This document shows positions 16,063 to 25,452 of a stretch of DNA of 64,000 nt, in pieces; position 1 is the stretch's first letter; each line of letters opens with the position of its first letter. The position numbers were made by a program, and so were the translations under genes. Source of the stretch: Cerasicoccus maritimus (GTDB lineage Bacteria; Verrucomicrobiota; Verrucomicrobiia; Opitutales; Cerasicoccaceae); contig JAVDPD010000005.1 of the NCBI GenBank assembly GCA_031296935.1, positions 208,500 through 272,499 on the forward strand, given 5' to 3'. Below the pieces are notes generated by a model. That model saw nothing but the letters and a program-made list of their open reading frames with translations, did not search any database and was not told the origin of the DNA.

Positions 16063-18459
16063 CTACTCGGCGGCGGAGGATTCGATTGAGTTCCAGGCGG
16101 TGTAGGCGGCGAGCGTTTCGTTGATGCGGGTAATCTCCGCTTCGGTGAGCCCGTCTCCCCAGAGGGCGAGCTCGGAAAATTCGCCGCGGACGGGCTTCGT
16201 GCCGTCACTGTTTAAAGCCATGAAGGAGATGCCGCTGCCGCCGTAGGAGCTCGTGGATGCGCTTTGCAGCGTTTGGCTCACGCCGTCGACCCAGATGCGC
16301 TGAGTGGCGGCGTCGGCAGCAATTGCCACGTAGTTTTCGCCAAAGTCGTTTATGATTTGCTGGCCACCGGGCATCATCGCCAGGTTGCCGCCTCCGGGTC
16401 GATAAAGCATGATCGAATTCGTGCCGAGCGCCACGCAGTTGCGCAGCGGAATGCGGCCAATGACCGTGGCGAAGGCCGGCGAATCATAGTCTGCGCACGC
16501 GTAGAAGCCGGTGCGTTTATCGCGGTTAAAGGCCGGACGCCGACCTTTGAAAAACAAGGCCCCCGAACTCGTAAACTGCGATTGCAGTGCGGCGGTTGGC
16601 GCCGTGAGGTCGCGGCCATGCCCGCTCTGGTCATACAGGCGCGTGATGTAGGTGTGGTTGGAGCCCGAAAGGAGTTCGATGCTTTTGGCGTCCAGTTCGC
16701 CGTTGGCTTGAAAAAAGATGTCTCTGGTCTCGCCGGTGGCGTCGTTGCGCAGGTTGAGCGCGGGGCCGGTGTAGCCCTTGACCAAACGCCGCAGGCCGAC
16801 GGCCAACTCAGGCCGCGCAATGTCAGTGGCGTTAGCCGCGCCGATGCCGGAATAGACGTCTGCGGGGAAGTCAACGGGCGTGCTGCGACTCTTGGCAATG
16901 GGGACCAGCGCTGCGGCGTTGGCGCCCTTCAGGCGGTTGCCCCCAGCGTTGTAGTGGATGCTTTCGAGCACATCGTTTTCATTGACGTATTGGTAGCCGG
17001 CGACGCCTTCGGAAAACGCGTAGTAAGGCAGGATTTCCTCGGCACGAACCTGCGCGGCGTCGAGTATCAATCGGCCGTAGGCACCAGACAGCGCCCACTC
17101 GGGCACCATGCCGGACTTGATCGCCCAGGCGTTGCCCGCGCCGGTTATTTGCTGGCGAAAGCTACGAATAACTTCGGTGTGGCGGTCGATGAAATCCGCA
17201 TACGTTTGTGCGCCGGCATCGTTCTCACCGGGGCCGCCGTAGAAGCCCACCACGCAGCTGTCCGGGTAGATCGCCTGCGCGGCCGCCAGGGCGTCATTGA
17301 CGGCGGAAATGGCCAGCAGATACAAGTCGCCATTTTCATCAATGCCGTCGCCATAGGGGTTCCAGCGTGGGTTGCCAATGTAGCTGGTGCCACCCACGCA
17401 CACGGGCACGATCAGCACCTTGCGGTTGGCGGCCAAGGTCTCGGCATAAGCCTTGGCGAACGAGAAGCCAGGGCCCACGACGGCGCCCGATGCGATGGGC
17501 GTGTAGATCGTGCCGTCGTCGATGTCGATGATGCTTCCGCTGTTTTCGCCTGAGAGCGCAAACTGCTGAATGCGGCCTGTTGGGTCGGTGTCGAGCTCGA
17601 GGTCGATGGCGCCATCGACGCCGCGTTCGTTGGATTGCCCCCAGACCAGAATGATGTCGTAGCCGTCGGGTTGCTCGCCCAAACCGCCTGCCACCGTGAC
17701 GCTGAAACTGTGCTTGGCTGTTTGCGCGCCGTCGGTGATCGTCAGCTCAAACAGCGCAATGCCGATGCTGTTTGGAGACGCCAGGTTGAGGGTGAAATTT
17801 GGACTCGAGCCGCTGATGCTGATCGATGTTTCCGGAAAAAGCGTCGCGTTGCCGGAGGTTGCGGAGATGGCGAATCCCGTAGCGCTTGAATCCAGGTTTT
17901 CAATCGAAAAGGGGAGGCTGAGCGCGCCGCTGTTGACCGCGATTGTCTGGTTTTCAATCGGTGTGACTTCGGCGTCGCTGGGGTCGCGCGTAACGCCCAG
18001 CCGATAAAAAATGGGCCCGCTAATCGCGCCAACGTCGGCGGAAAACGTCTGGCTCCATCGGCCGGGGGCGTCTTCTGAAGCGCTGAAGGAGTAGGGCTGC
18101 GCCGCCCAATCGCCGTTGGTCAAATCGGTCGTCGTGTAGAATTGGACGAAGAGGTCATCGGGCACGAAGTCACGGGAGGCATCAAAGCTGATCGAGAGAT
18201 TACCGTCTGCTTGAAATGCGCCGCGGGGGTGTTTGCTCGATGCGGTGCTTTGTGGATTTTCGTCGAGAAAGTATTGCATCAAGGCGCTGTGTTTTGCGCC
18301 GGGAACGATGGCTTGCTCGGACACTCCCACTAGCCCGTGCTCCCGCTGCCAGCTCTTCCAATTGCTTTGAGCCTGAGCGGAAAACAGCAGACCGTAACCG
18401 AGGAAAATAAGGGCGTAACGCGAGCCGCTGCTGCGGCATGGGGGTAGTGTCAACGACAT
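16063..18459 (-). CDS. Secreted SGNH-type carbohydrate esterase with C-terminal LamG/arabinofuranosidase-B-like domain
   Basis: About 798 residues from the ATG at 18459, which has AAAGG upstream and opens a signal peptide ending GLLFSAQAQ; longer in-frame starts upstream are less likely. Residues ~30-245 look like cadherin/Ig-type beta modules. A sialate-O-acetylesterase-like (SASA/SGNH) domain begins at DIILVWGQSNERG with likely nucleophile Ser276, and a second block reads YGGPGENDAG. The C-terminal ~250 residues (LRRLVKGYTGPALNLRND, then YITRLYDQSGHGRD) resemble the concanavalin-like domain of alpha-L-arabinofuranosidase B. It probably removes acetyl groups from glycans outside the cell. 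The stop codon is followed by a long inverted repeat. Confidence 0.78.
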   Translation of the reverse strand: MSLTLPPCRSSGSRYALIFLGYGLLFSAQAQSNWKSWQREHGLVGVSEQAIVPGAKHSALMQYFLDENPQSTASSKHPRGAFQADGNLSISFDASRDFVPDDLFVQFYTTTDLTNGDWAAQPYSFSASEDAPGRWSQTFSADVGAISGPIFYRLGVTRDPSDAEVTPIENQTIAVNSGALSLPFSIENLDSSATGFAISATSGNATLFPETSISISGSSPNFTLNLASPNSIGIALFELTITDGAQTAKHSFSVTVAGGLGEQPDGYDIILVWGQSNERGVDGAIDLELDTDPTGRIQQFALSGENSGSIIDIDDGTIYTPIASGAVVGPGFSFAKAYAETLAANRKVLIVPVCVGGTSYIGNPRWNPYGDGIDENGDLYLLAISAVNDALAAAQAIYPDSCVVGFYGGPGENDAGAQTYADFIDRHTEVIRSFRQQITGAGNAWAIKSGMVPEWALSGAYGRLILDAAQVRAEEILPYYAFSEGVAGYQYVNENDVLESIHYNAGGNRLKGANAAALVPIAKSRSTPVDFPADVYSGIGAANATDIARPELAVGLRRLVKGYTGPALNLRNDATGETRDIFFQANGELDAKSIELLSGSNHTYITRLYDQSGHGRDLTAPTAALQSQFTSSGALFFKGRRPAFNRDKRTGFYACADYDSPAFATVIGRIPLRNCVALGTNSIMLYRPGGGNLAMMPGGQQIINDFGENYVAIAADAATQRIWVDGVSQTLQSASTSSYGGSGISFMALNSDGTKPVRGEFSELALWGDGLTEAEITRINETLAAYTAWNSIESSAAE

Positions 18460-18607
18460 GCCTTTATAGGACAAATGATTCTCGCGCTCACGCAAGATGC
18501 CGGCCATGGAACCATATGCGAACGCCATGCGTTTACCCGCTTGGAAAGACCAATTCAGACTTGGCGCGGGCGGGGAATCTGGCACAATGCTCCGTTTTTC
18601 CCGAAAG

Positions 18608-20197
18608 ATGAGCACCGAAAAATCCAACGTTTTCATGTATGACACGACCTTGCGCGACGGCACGCAGGGCGAGGGCATCTCCTTTACCGTAAGCTCCAAA
18701 GTGCGCTTGGCGGAGAAACTGGATTCGTTTGGCATTGATTACATCGAAGGCGGTTGGCCGGGCTCCAACCCGCGGGACATGGCGTTTTTCGAGCAGGTGC
18801 GAAGGGTCCAGTTTAAGCACGCCAAGGTGGCGGCGTTTGGCTCGACCCGCCGCGCGAATGTGGCCGTGGAGGAAGACCCGCAGGTCAAGCTGCTCCTCGA
18901 AGCGGAGACCCCGGTGGTGACTTTTTTCGGCAAAACCTGGCTCATGCACGTAACCGAAGTTCTGCGCACAACGGCGGATGAAAACCTCCGCATGATCGAG
19001 GACACGACCCGCTATCTCGTTGATAATGGCCGTGAGGTTGTTTACGACGCCGAGCACTTTTTCGACGGCTTTAAGGACAACCCCGAGTTCGCGTTATCGA
19101 CTCTGGAAGCGGCCCAACGCGGCGGCGCGTCGTTCCTGACTTTGTGCGACACCAACGGCGGCACACTCGTTGGCGAGGTCAATGAGATCGTAGGCCGTGT
19201 CGTGAAGCATTTTCCGAACACCCGCATTGGCATGCATTGCCATAACGACGCCGGTTTGGGCGTCGCGGTTTCTCTGGCGGGCGTCGAAGCCGGTGCCACA
19301 ATGGTGCAAGGCACGATGAACGGTTACGGCGAGCGCATTGGCAACGCCAACTTGACGACCATCATCCCAAACTTGTCGCTCAAGATGGGCTACCCGATGG
19401 CCTGCGGTGAGCACATCAGCCGCCTACGCGACTTGTCCCTCTTTACCGCCGAGCTCGCGAACCAACGCCACGACAGCAAGCAGCCCTACGTAGGCGCTTC
19501 GGCCTTTGTCCACAAGGGCGGTGTCCACGCAGATGCGGTCAACAAGGTGAAGCATTCCTACGAGCACATCGCGCCAGAGCTGATCGGCAACCGCACCCGC
19601 GTGGTCGTCTCCGACATGTCGGGCCGCGCGTCGATCATGATGAAGGCGCACGAAATGGGCATCGATGTAGAGTCGAAGTCGCCTGCGATGAAGAGCTTCC
19701 TCGACGAGCTCAAGCAACTCGAGTTTCGCGGCTATGAATACGAAGCCGCCGATGCGTCATTCAAGCTGCTGATTCGCCGCTACATCGATGGCAAGGACGA
19801 GCCGTTTACGATCCAGAACTTCAAGCTCAACGACGAATACGGCGACTGGAAAGACGACGTGACGGCCGAGGCGACGATGAAGGTCAATATCGGCGAGAAA
19901 GTTTACCACGTGGTGGACGAAGCGACGGGCCCGGTCGGCGCACTCGACGGCGCGCTCCGCAAGGCGCTGGAAACGGATTTCCCGAAGGTGCACGACGTTC
20001 GTTTGACGGACTTCAAAGTGCGCGTGCTGGACGGCCAAAAGGCGTCGAAGGCAATCGTCCGCGTGCAAATCGAGTCCACCGACGGCGACAACATCTGGGG
20101 CACCGTGGGCGCATCAGACGACATCATCGAGGCTTCATTGGAAGCGCTGCGTGATGCGTTCCTCTACAAAATTGCGCTGGATTTGGGCGAGGCGTAA
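18608..20197 (+). CDS. cimA: (R)-citramalate synthase
   Basis: A 529-residue enzyme of the alpha-isopropylmalate synthase/homocitrate synthase family. It would condense pyruvate with acetyl-CoA to (R)-citramalate, the first step of the threonine-independent isoleucine route. The TIM-barrel start YDTTLRDGTQGEG is at residues ~11-23; GMHCHNDAGLGVA carries the metal-binding histidines; NGYGERIGNANL is typical of CimA (TIGR00977 type). The C-terminal ~130 residues form the LeuA allosteric domain. The ATG at 18608 gives the standard N-terminus; an in-frame ATG at 18497 would add 37 atypical residues. It is divergent from the esterase gene, and no other branched-chain genes lie nearby. Confidence 0.93.
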   Translation: MSTEKSNVFMYDTTLRDGTQGEGISFTVSSKVRLAEKLDSFGIDYIEGGWPGSNPRDMAFFEQVRRVQFKHAKVAAFGSTRRANVAVEEDPQVKLLLEAETPVVTFFGKTWLMHVTEVLRTTADENLRMIEDTTRYLVDNGREVVYDAEHFFDGFKDNPEFALSTLEAAQRGGASFLTLCDTNGGTLVGEVNEIVGRVVKHFPNTRIGMHCHNDAGLGVAVSLAGVEAGATMVQGTMNGYGERIGNANLTTIIPNLSLKMGYPMACGEHISRLRDLSLFTAELANQRHDSKQPYVGASAFVHKGGVHADAVNKVKHSYEHIAPELIGNRTRVVVSDMSGRASIMMKAHEMGIDVESKSPAMKSFLDELKQLEFRGYEYEAADASFKLLIRRYIDGKDEPFTIQNFKLNDEYGDWKDDVTAEATMKVNIGEKVYHVVDEATGPVGALDGALRKALETDFPKVHDVRLTDFKVRVLDGQKASKAIVRVQIESTDGDNIWGTVGASDDIIEASLEALRDAFLYKIALDLGEA

Positions 20198-20297
20198 GCG
20201 GGCATCATCAGTTAATTGCCTGGGCCTAATATTTGCTTAAGCAGGTGATTTATTTTGCCTACTAAGTGATTCTCATTAGAGTAGAGGTATTTCCCTT

Positions 20298-21080
20298 ATG
20301 ATCCCATTATTCACCAAGCTGAAAACGCTGTTTATGCTCTTTGTGGTGTTGGCCAGCGTTGCTTATGGGCAGCAATCTCAGGACTTGCAAGACTTGCAGC
20401 AGCGTCACCGTGAGGCACGTGCGGACGCAGCAGCCTACCTGCATATTCGCAGTATTACGGTGAAGGGAACCAGTGCCATTGGCTCCGAAAAGCAGAACTT
20501 TGAACTGACTGCCCGTGAGAGCGGGGAACTACGTTATGCAGTCGAAACGCCCGCAGGTTTGGTGATCCAAGTCTTTGATGGCGAGGACGGCTGGCGCTGG
20601 GTTTCTGGCAAGCCCGAGCTGGGCGCTCAGAAATTGACCGACCGGCAAGTGCGCTTTTTCCTGCTGACCAGCGGGTTTTACACGCCATTTGAAGACCCGG
20701 ATGATTTCGCTTTTACCCCGGTCTATATGGGCATTGAGGTGAATGAGGAAGGGGAGCCTGAGCATCACGTGCAGCTGGTTAGTAGTCGCTACGATGACGT
20801 TATGGATGTCTGGATCGACGCCTACACCTTCTTGGAAAACCGCCGACAATATCGCCCGGAACAGGGCGCTGCGCCGCTGGTCATGGAATTTCTGGAGTAT
20901 GAGCGCGTCGATGGCGTCTTCGTCCCAATGACGGTTAAAACAAGCTTTAACGGCAAGCCTCTAGGCACGACGAGCATTGACTACGTGGGCCGCAATTCTG
21001 GTATGCTGAGCTTCTATTTCAACAAGCCCCCGTCTTACGCTGAAGTGCAAGTTGAAGCGGGTAAAATCGCCGCTCAGTAG
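20298..21080 (+). CDS. LolA-like periplasmic protein
   Basis: A 260-residue protein with a signal peptide (LFMLFVVLASVAYGQQ). The rest resembles outer membrane lipoprotein-sorting proteins: ITVKGTSAIGSEKQNFELTA, LVIQVFDGEDGWRWVSG, MEFLEYERVDGVFVPMTVKT, alternating strands as in the LolA half-barrel. agagg lies 10 bases before the ATG. The gene stands alone and is convergent, stop to stop, with the small protein gene at 21081. It is a different lineage from the LolA-like gene at 11273. The exact cargo is unknown. Confidence 0.75.
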   Translation: MIPLFTKLKTLFMLFVVLASVAYGQQSQDLQDLQQRHREARADAAAYLHIRSITVKGTSAIGSEKQNFELTARESGELRYAVETPAGLVIQVFDGEDGWRWVSGKPELGAQKLTDRQVRFFLLTSGFYTPFEDPDDFAFTPVYMGIEVNEEGEPEHHVQLVSSRYDDVMDVWIDAYTFLENRRQYRPEQGAAPLVMEFLEYERVDGVFVPMTVKTSFNGKPLGTTSIDYVGRNSGMLSFYFNKPPSYAEVQVEAGKIAAQ

Positions 21081-21572
21081 TTAGTTACTGGGTTCGGAGG
21101 TGGTGATGAGCCAATCGCCATCCACTTTCTCCAGAGCAATGCGGTATCGGCCGGAATGTCTCTCTGAGCTGCCTCCAACCGTGGCCTTACCCGTGATGGT
21201 GGCAGTGACGATGGCGCGGTCGCCGTCAATAGTCGCTTGTCGGCTCGACATCGAAATTTTGGCTTCGGTGGCGTAGGAAAACAGGTAAACGAAAAGGCCA
21301 GTAACGGCGTCGCGGTTGGTGACGGCGGCTTGGCCTGGCCAAGCGACGAGATACGGGCTTTCGACAAAGTGTCCAGAGAGTTCCTTGGCGCTGGTTAGCT
21401 GGGATAATTTTGGTTTGGGGGAGTCGTAGGAAATCCCGTCGCAAATTTCGTCCAGCACGGCGTAAACTTCCGCTTCGGGTCCTGACTCACCGGAAATAAT
21501 GAACACTAACGCAACTGCGGCCAAAGCGATCGCCGCGAGAGCAATCTTCAGGTTTTGCTGCAACCAAGTCAT
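21081..21572 (-). CDS. Membrane-anchored small protein, NTF2-like fold suspected
   Basis: 163 residues: an N-terminal transmembrane anchor (LKIALAAIALAAVALVFIIS), then a ~130-residue domain ending AIVTATITGKATVGGSSERHSGRYRIALEKVDGDWLI. The long helix followed by curved strands and a last strand of the W-x-I type suggests an NTF2/SnoaL-like fold, but no catalytic residues are evident. It overlaps the preceding gene by four bases (ATGA), so the two are translationally coupled. The function is unknown. Confidence 0.7.
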   Translation of the reverse strand: MTWLQQNLKIALAAIALAAVALVFIISGESGPEAEVYAVLDEICDGISYDSPKPKLSQLTSAKELSGHFVESPYLVAWPGQAAVTNRDAVTGLFVYLFSYATEAKISMSSRQATIDGDRAIVTATITGKATVGGSSERHSGRYRIALEKVDGDWLITTSEPSN

Positions 21573-22036
21573 TGTTTGGCGCTTTGCTCGGCCTTGAATT
21601 CAGCAGTCGGCGTATCAGCAAAACTTGATATTTGCCAGGAAGACTGAAATTTCTTCAGCGTTACTACATGGCGATCCGAGCGCACCTCTTTGCCATAGAA
21701 ACTATCCGTGCCCGGAGGATCGACGCGCACATTCTGCACCACAGTCAGTGTGACGGTGTTGCCGTCTGGCGAGACGACTTTGTTTTTAAAATTATACCAT
21801 GTAAAGCGCACCTCGCCATTGAGGAAGTCTTCACGCTGCTCTCGTGCTTGAAAGGGGAATAGCACATCCTGCCCGGTTACGAGCTGCTTTATTCGTGACG
21901 GCTCGCCATCGAGTAAGGCGTCTGCGTAGCGCTTGTAAACCATGGCCTCGGAACTGAAGTTCGTCACCAGATACGTGTAGCCGAGGTAACCAAGCGACCC
22001 AACGATGATGATTGCTACTAAATTTTTTAGCTTCAT
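21569..22036 (-). CDS. Membrane-anchored small protein, paralogue-like partner of the next gene
   Basis: 155 residues: N-terminal anchor (LVAIIIVGSLGYLGYTYLV) and a soluble part (YKRYADALLDGEPSRIKQLV ... HVVTLKKFQSSWQISSF) with the same helix-then-strands layout and W-x-I ending as its downstream neighbour. Their ATGA overlap and matching architecture suggest two related subunits or a duplicated pair facing the periplasm. I do not recognise a named family. Confidence 0.7.
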   Translation of the reverse strand: MKLKNLVAIIIVGSLGYLGYTYLVTNFSSEAMVYKRYADALLDGEPSRIKQLVTGQDVLFPFQAREQREDFLNGEVRFTWYNFKNKVVSPDGNTVTLTVVQNVRVDPPGTDSFYGKEVRSDRHVVTLKKFQSSWQISSFADTPTAEFKAEQSAKQ

Positions 22037-22201
22037 GCCTGCCTAGTAATGTGATTGTCACCATTGAGTATCAGCTGGATTTTTCAATGACAATAATTAA
22101 CCGCAACAGAGACTCCTCATCCCTGCTGGTAAACAGAATATTAGCACAATCTTTGCAAATTATGCAGAAGTGGCGGAGAAACGTCCTCAGAGCGCTTAGG
22201 A

Positions 22202-23533
22202 TCAACCCTCACGCCACAGCGCCAAAACGCTGCCAACCAGCTGGGTCGCAGGCACTTCCTGCTGTTCGCCCGAGCGCATGTGTTTGACCGTCACAATGCC
22301 TTTGGCGAGCTCATCCGGGCCATAAACCAAGGCAAAATCGGCCCCCGACGAAGCTGCTTGCTTGAACTGCTTGCCCATGCCCGCGCCCTTGTAGTTGAGC
22401 TCGGCGCGCAGGCCTTGGCGGCGCAATGCGTAGGCGTCGGCCAGCGCGGTCTTAAAGGCGTCGTCGCCGCTGTAAACCAGATAAATATCGGCTTTGTCGA
22501 TGAGCTTGGGCAGGCGGTCGACTTCTTCCAGCAGGTCGCGGAGGGTCACGTCGCCCATGCCAAAACCAACGGCCGGCATCGGTGCGCCGCCAAGTTTTTC
22601 GATCAAATCATCGTAGCGACCACCACCAGCGAGCGCGCGGCCTTTGCCAACCGTTTGGAATGCCTCGAAGACGAAGCCCGTGTAGTAGGCCAAACCGCGG
22701 ACGATGCGCAGGTCGATCTTGATGAAGTTTTCCAGCCCAGCGGCAATCAGCAGGCTGAGCAGCTCGCGCCACACGTCGAGGCGGGCGAGTAGCTTGTCCC
22801 GGGCGGACTCTTCGAGGTCCATATTCGTGAGGTAGGCCTTGATTGTGCAAACATCGGGTAGCTCTTGGAAATCACTAATCGCTTTCAGCGTGGCGGCGGG
22901 ATCCTTGGCGCCGAGTTCGGCCAGAGCGGCTTGAGATTTCTCCGCGGGCACGCGCTCCATCTTGTCGATCACGCCCAGTGCGCCCATAGCTTGTTCACCG
23001 GTGAAGCCAAGGCTCTCGATGAAGTAATACCAAAGATTGCGGTCGCTCAGGCGGACGACGAATTCGCCGGCGCGGAGGCCCTGATTGCAGAGACTCTCGA
23101 CGAGCAGGCCGATGACTTCGGCGTCGGCGATGACACCGGATTCGCCGAGGATGTCGGCGTTAAATTGGTAGAACGAGCGCAGGCGGCCCTTTTGCTGGCG
23201 CTCGTAGCGAAAGTTTTCGCCGATGCTGAACCACTTGACCGGGCGAGGCAGGGCGTTGGCCTTGGCGCCGACCATGCGCGCGAGGGTGGGGGTCAGCTCA
23301 GGGCGCAGGGTGACCTGGCGTCCGCCTTTGTCCTCAAAGTTAAACAGCTGACCAACGATTTCCTCGCCGCTCTTGGCGGTGAGCAGCTCGAGTGATTCCA
23401 GCACGGGGCCATCATACTCTTGGAAGCCGAAACGCTTGGAAGTCTGACGCCACACGTTAAACAGATGATTACGCAGCGAACAGTCTTCAGGGTAGAAGTC
23501 GCGGAATCCGGGAAGTGTTTTGTACGTGGCCAT
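22202..23533 (-). CDS. hisS: Histidine--tRNA ligase
   Basis: A 443-residue class II aminoacyl-tRNA synthetase. Motif 2 is around WFSIGENFRYERQQKGRLR. The histidine-binding signatures are IVRGLAYYTGFVFE (the first one, with Ala where many bacteria have Asp) and AGGGRYDDLIEKLGG. Motif 3 glycines follow in AVGFGMGDVTLRDL, then a C-terminal anticodon-binding domain (about 335-440). It charges tRNA-His. It is the last gene of a tight minus-strand run with the EamA transporter, oxidoreductase and epimerase genes, 60 bases after the transporter. Confidence 0.96.
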   Translation of the reverse strand: MATYKTLPGFRDFYPEDCSLRNHLFNVWRQTSKRFGFQEYDGPVLESLELLTAKSGEEIVGQLFNFEDKGGRQVTLRPELTPTLARMVGAKANALPRPVKWFSIGENFRYERQQKGRLRSFYQFNADILGESGVIADAEVIGLLVESLCNQGLRAGEFVVRLSDRNLWYYFIESLGFTGEQAMGALGVIDKMERVPAEKSQAALAELGAKDPAATLKAISDFQELPDVCTIKAYLTNMDLEESARDKLLARLDVWRELLSLLIAAGLENFIKIDLRIVRGLAYYTGFVFEAFQTVGKGRALAGGGRYDDLIEKLGGAPMPAVGFGMGDVTLRDLLEEVDRLPKLIDKADIYLVYSGDDAFKTALADAYALRRQGLRAELNYKGAGMGKQFKQAASSGADFALVYGPDELAKGIVTVKHMRSGEQQEVPATQLVGSVLALWREG

Positions 23534-23593
23534 GTCTGTTGTCGGTTGAAGAAAAAGCGGACAAACGTAGGCCCTCGCGCCCGCAGCGCAACG

Positions 23594-24469
23594 CTAAATC
23601 AGCACCAGCGCAATAGCCGCTACGAGCATTAGTGCGCCTGCCATGCGGCGGCCCATCACCTTATTGCCCGCTTCGCGCTCGCGATTGGCAAACAAACTGC
23701 CAATGCCCCACACGAAAACGATGCTCCACAGCCCGCGCGAAGAGTAGATAATATTCAAAGCCGTGGCATCGCCCCAAAACGCCAAACCCGAGCCCAGACT
23801 CACTGCCTGCATCGACATCAGGGCGGCGCCACCAAGAATCCACGGCCAGGCTTTACGTGGCGTGTCGCGGAGACGGCCTTCAAAACACGGAATCAACAAC
23901 AGCGACTCCAGCGCCAGCACCCCGGCCACCAATGCGAGAAACCAGCCCGGGCTAAAGCCGCCGGCATGCTTCATCACGAGCACATCGGTGAGCCCAAAAA
24001 CCGCCGACGCAGCCAGCGCGAGGACCGCGGTTTTCAGAATTGCTCTACGGTTGGACCAATCGGAAAAGCTCAGCAGGAAGATCGCAATCGCGGTCAACCC
24101 TGCGCCGATCCACCAAGTTAGTGGAACCGGCCCTGCGCCCATGATTACACTGAACGCGGCGACGAAGACGACCTTGGTGCCCATCATCGGCGCTTGTACC
24201 GACACGTCGCCATACTTGATCGCCATGAAGGTGAGGAAGTTGCCGATGAAGAAACCCGTGCCGGCCATAATTGGCCAATGGAGCTGACTCCAGTCGGGCG
24301 GCTCGCCAGGGATCAGCGTTAGCGGCGCAAAGCCGAGAAACAGGCAAACATTCGCCACAAAAGACAAACGCAGGGCGCCCGAGCCCTCCTGCAAGGCGCG
24401 TTTGCAGAACATCGACGACAGCGCGTAAACAGCCCCAGCAAAGGCGGGCAGAAGGTAATGCAGGTGCAT
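23594..24469 (-). CDS. DMT superfamily (EamA-like) transporter
   Basis: A 291-residue inner-membrane protein with ten predicted hydrophobic helices in two five-helix halves, the drug/metabolite transporter layout. The N-terminus HYLLPAFAGAVYALSSMFCKRAL and the mid-protein repeat match EamA-type modules. The substrate is unknown. It lies 8 bases from the upstream oxidoreductase gene, so it is co-transcribed. Confidence 0.85.
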   Translation of the reverse strand: MHLHYLLPAFAGAVYALSSMFCKRALQEGSGALRLSFVANVCLFLGFAPLTLIPGEPPDWSQLHWPIMAGTGFFIGNFLTFMAIKYGDVSVQAPMMGTKVVFVAAFSVIMGAGPVPLTWWIGAGLTAIAIFLLSFSDWSNRRAILKTAVLALAASAVFGLTDVLVMKHAGGFSPGWFLALVAGVLALESLLLIPCFEGRLRDTPRKAWPWILGGAALMSMQAVSLGSGLAFWGDATALNIIYSSRGLWSIVFVWGIGSLFANREREAGNKVMGRRMAGALMLVAAIALVLI

Positions 24470-24477
24470 GCGCTGGC

Positions 24478-25449
24478 TTAGGCCGAGGCCGCAATGCTGT
24501 CCGCGGCGAGTAGGCCGGACATCGCCGCGCCCTCCACTTTGGGTGCGTGAAAGCTGTCGCCGGCCATCCAGAGGCCGAGCGTGGGATCGGCAAAAAAGTC
24601 ACGGTTGTGCTCCGTCAGCCGATGCGCGAATTTCCAACGATGCCCCTTTGCGGAAACTACTTTGGCCTTCAGGTAGGGCAGGGCAGCTTCAACGAGGATG
24701 GGCACGCGGACTTCGTCGGGCTCGTCAAAATACTTTTCGGCAAATTCGTGTCCGCTATGGATGGTGACGGCGGGCAGGCCTGAAACACCTTTCTGTTGGT
24801 TGTCAGCAATCCACGCTACCGGCTCCGGTGGGTCCAGTTTCAGGCGTCCGGGGTTGGGCAGGTGGCTGGGTGTTTCGAGCTCGACCATAGCCGCGATGGT
24901 TTTGGCATACTTGATCGAGCGTAGGAAGGCGTCGTCATCTGTCTTGAGCTGTGTGCCGCCTGCATCAAGGATTTCCATAGCCTGAGGGACGGGGGCGTTG
25001 ATCAGCAGCTTGGGGGCGCGAAAAGTGTTGCCGACTTCGGTTTTAAGGACCCATCCGCCGCTTTCGTGCGCGGCGGATATAACCTTGGTCTGACGATGAA
25101 TCTCCAGGCCTTCGACAAGCTTTTTCGCCACAGCGGTCATTGAAGGAAAGGCTGCATAACGAAACATCGGCGGCTCGTCGCTAAACTGATCAAACCACAT
25201 TTTGACTACGCGCTGCTCCAGCCAATGATCGACCCACGCCTTGAAGCGTGGGTTGGTCGCCGAGAAAAATTGAGCGCCGTGGTCGTAGGTGGCCTCGCCG
25301 TCGCGCCGCGTCGCCATGCGCCCGCCGACGCCGCGGCTTTTATCGAGAATGGCCACGCGGAGGCCGTGTTTATCGGTGAGTTCGCGGGCAGCAAGCAGTC
25401 CGGCAATGCCGGCGCCAATGACGAGCAGATCTATCGGGTTATCGGGCAT
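24478..25449 (-). CDS. Renalase-like FAD/NAD(P)-dependent amine oxidase family protein
   Basis: A 323-residue flavoprotein. The N-terminal Rossmann motif DLLVIGAGIAGLLAARELTD (residues 7-26) is followed by KSRGVGGRMATRR, the GG-doublet and RxATRR motif of the NAD(P)-binding_8/renalase group. A C-terminal GLWMAGDSFHAPKVEGAAMS gives the FAD-contacting GD motif. Bacterial renalases oxidise isomeric dihydro-NAD(P) forms, but many relatives have no known substrate. It lies 3 bases after the epimerase gene and 8 before the transporter. Confidence 0.87.
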   Translation of the reverse strand: MPDNPIDLLVIGAGIAGLLAARELTDKHGLRVAILDKSRGVGGRMATRRDGEATYDHGAQFFSATNPRFKAWVDHWLEQRVVKMWFDQFSDEPPMFRYAAFPSMTAVAKKLVEGLEIHRQTKVISAAHESGGWVLKTEVGNTFRAPKLLINAPVPQAMEILDAGGTQLKTDDDAFLRSIKYAKTIAAMVELETPSHLPNPGRLKLDPPEPVAWIADNQQKGVSGLPAVTIHSGHEFAEKYFDEPDEVRVPILVEAALPYLKAKVVSAKGHRWKFAHRLTEHNRDFFADPTLGLWMAGDSFHAPKVEGAAMSGLLAADSIAASA

Positions 25450-25452
25450 GGT

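Noticed and set aside
18460-18735. Longer N-terminus for the SGNH esterase
   Set aside because: It would add 92 residues before a clear signal peptide, overlapping the cimA start region; the ATG at 18459 has AAAGG at a suitable distance.
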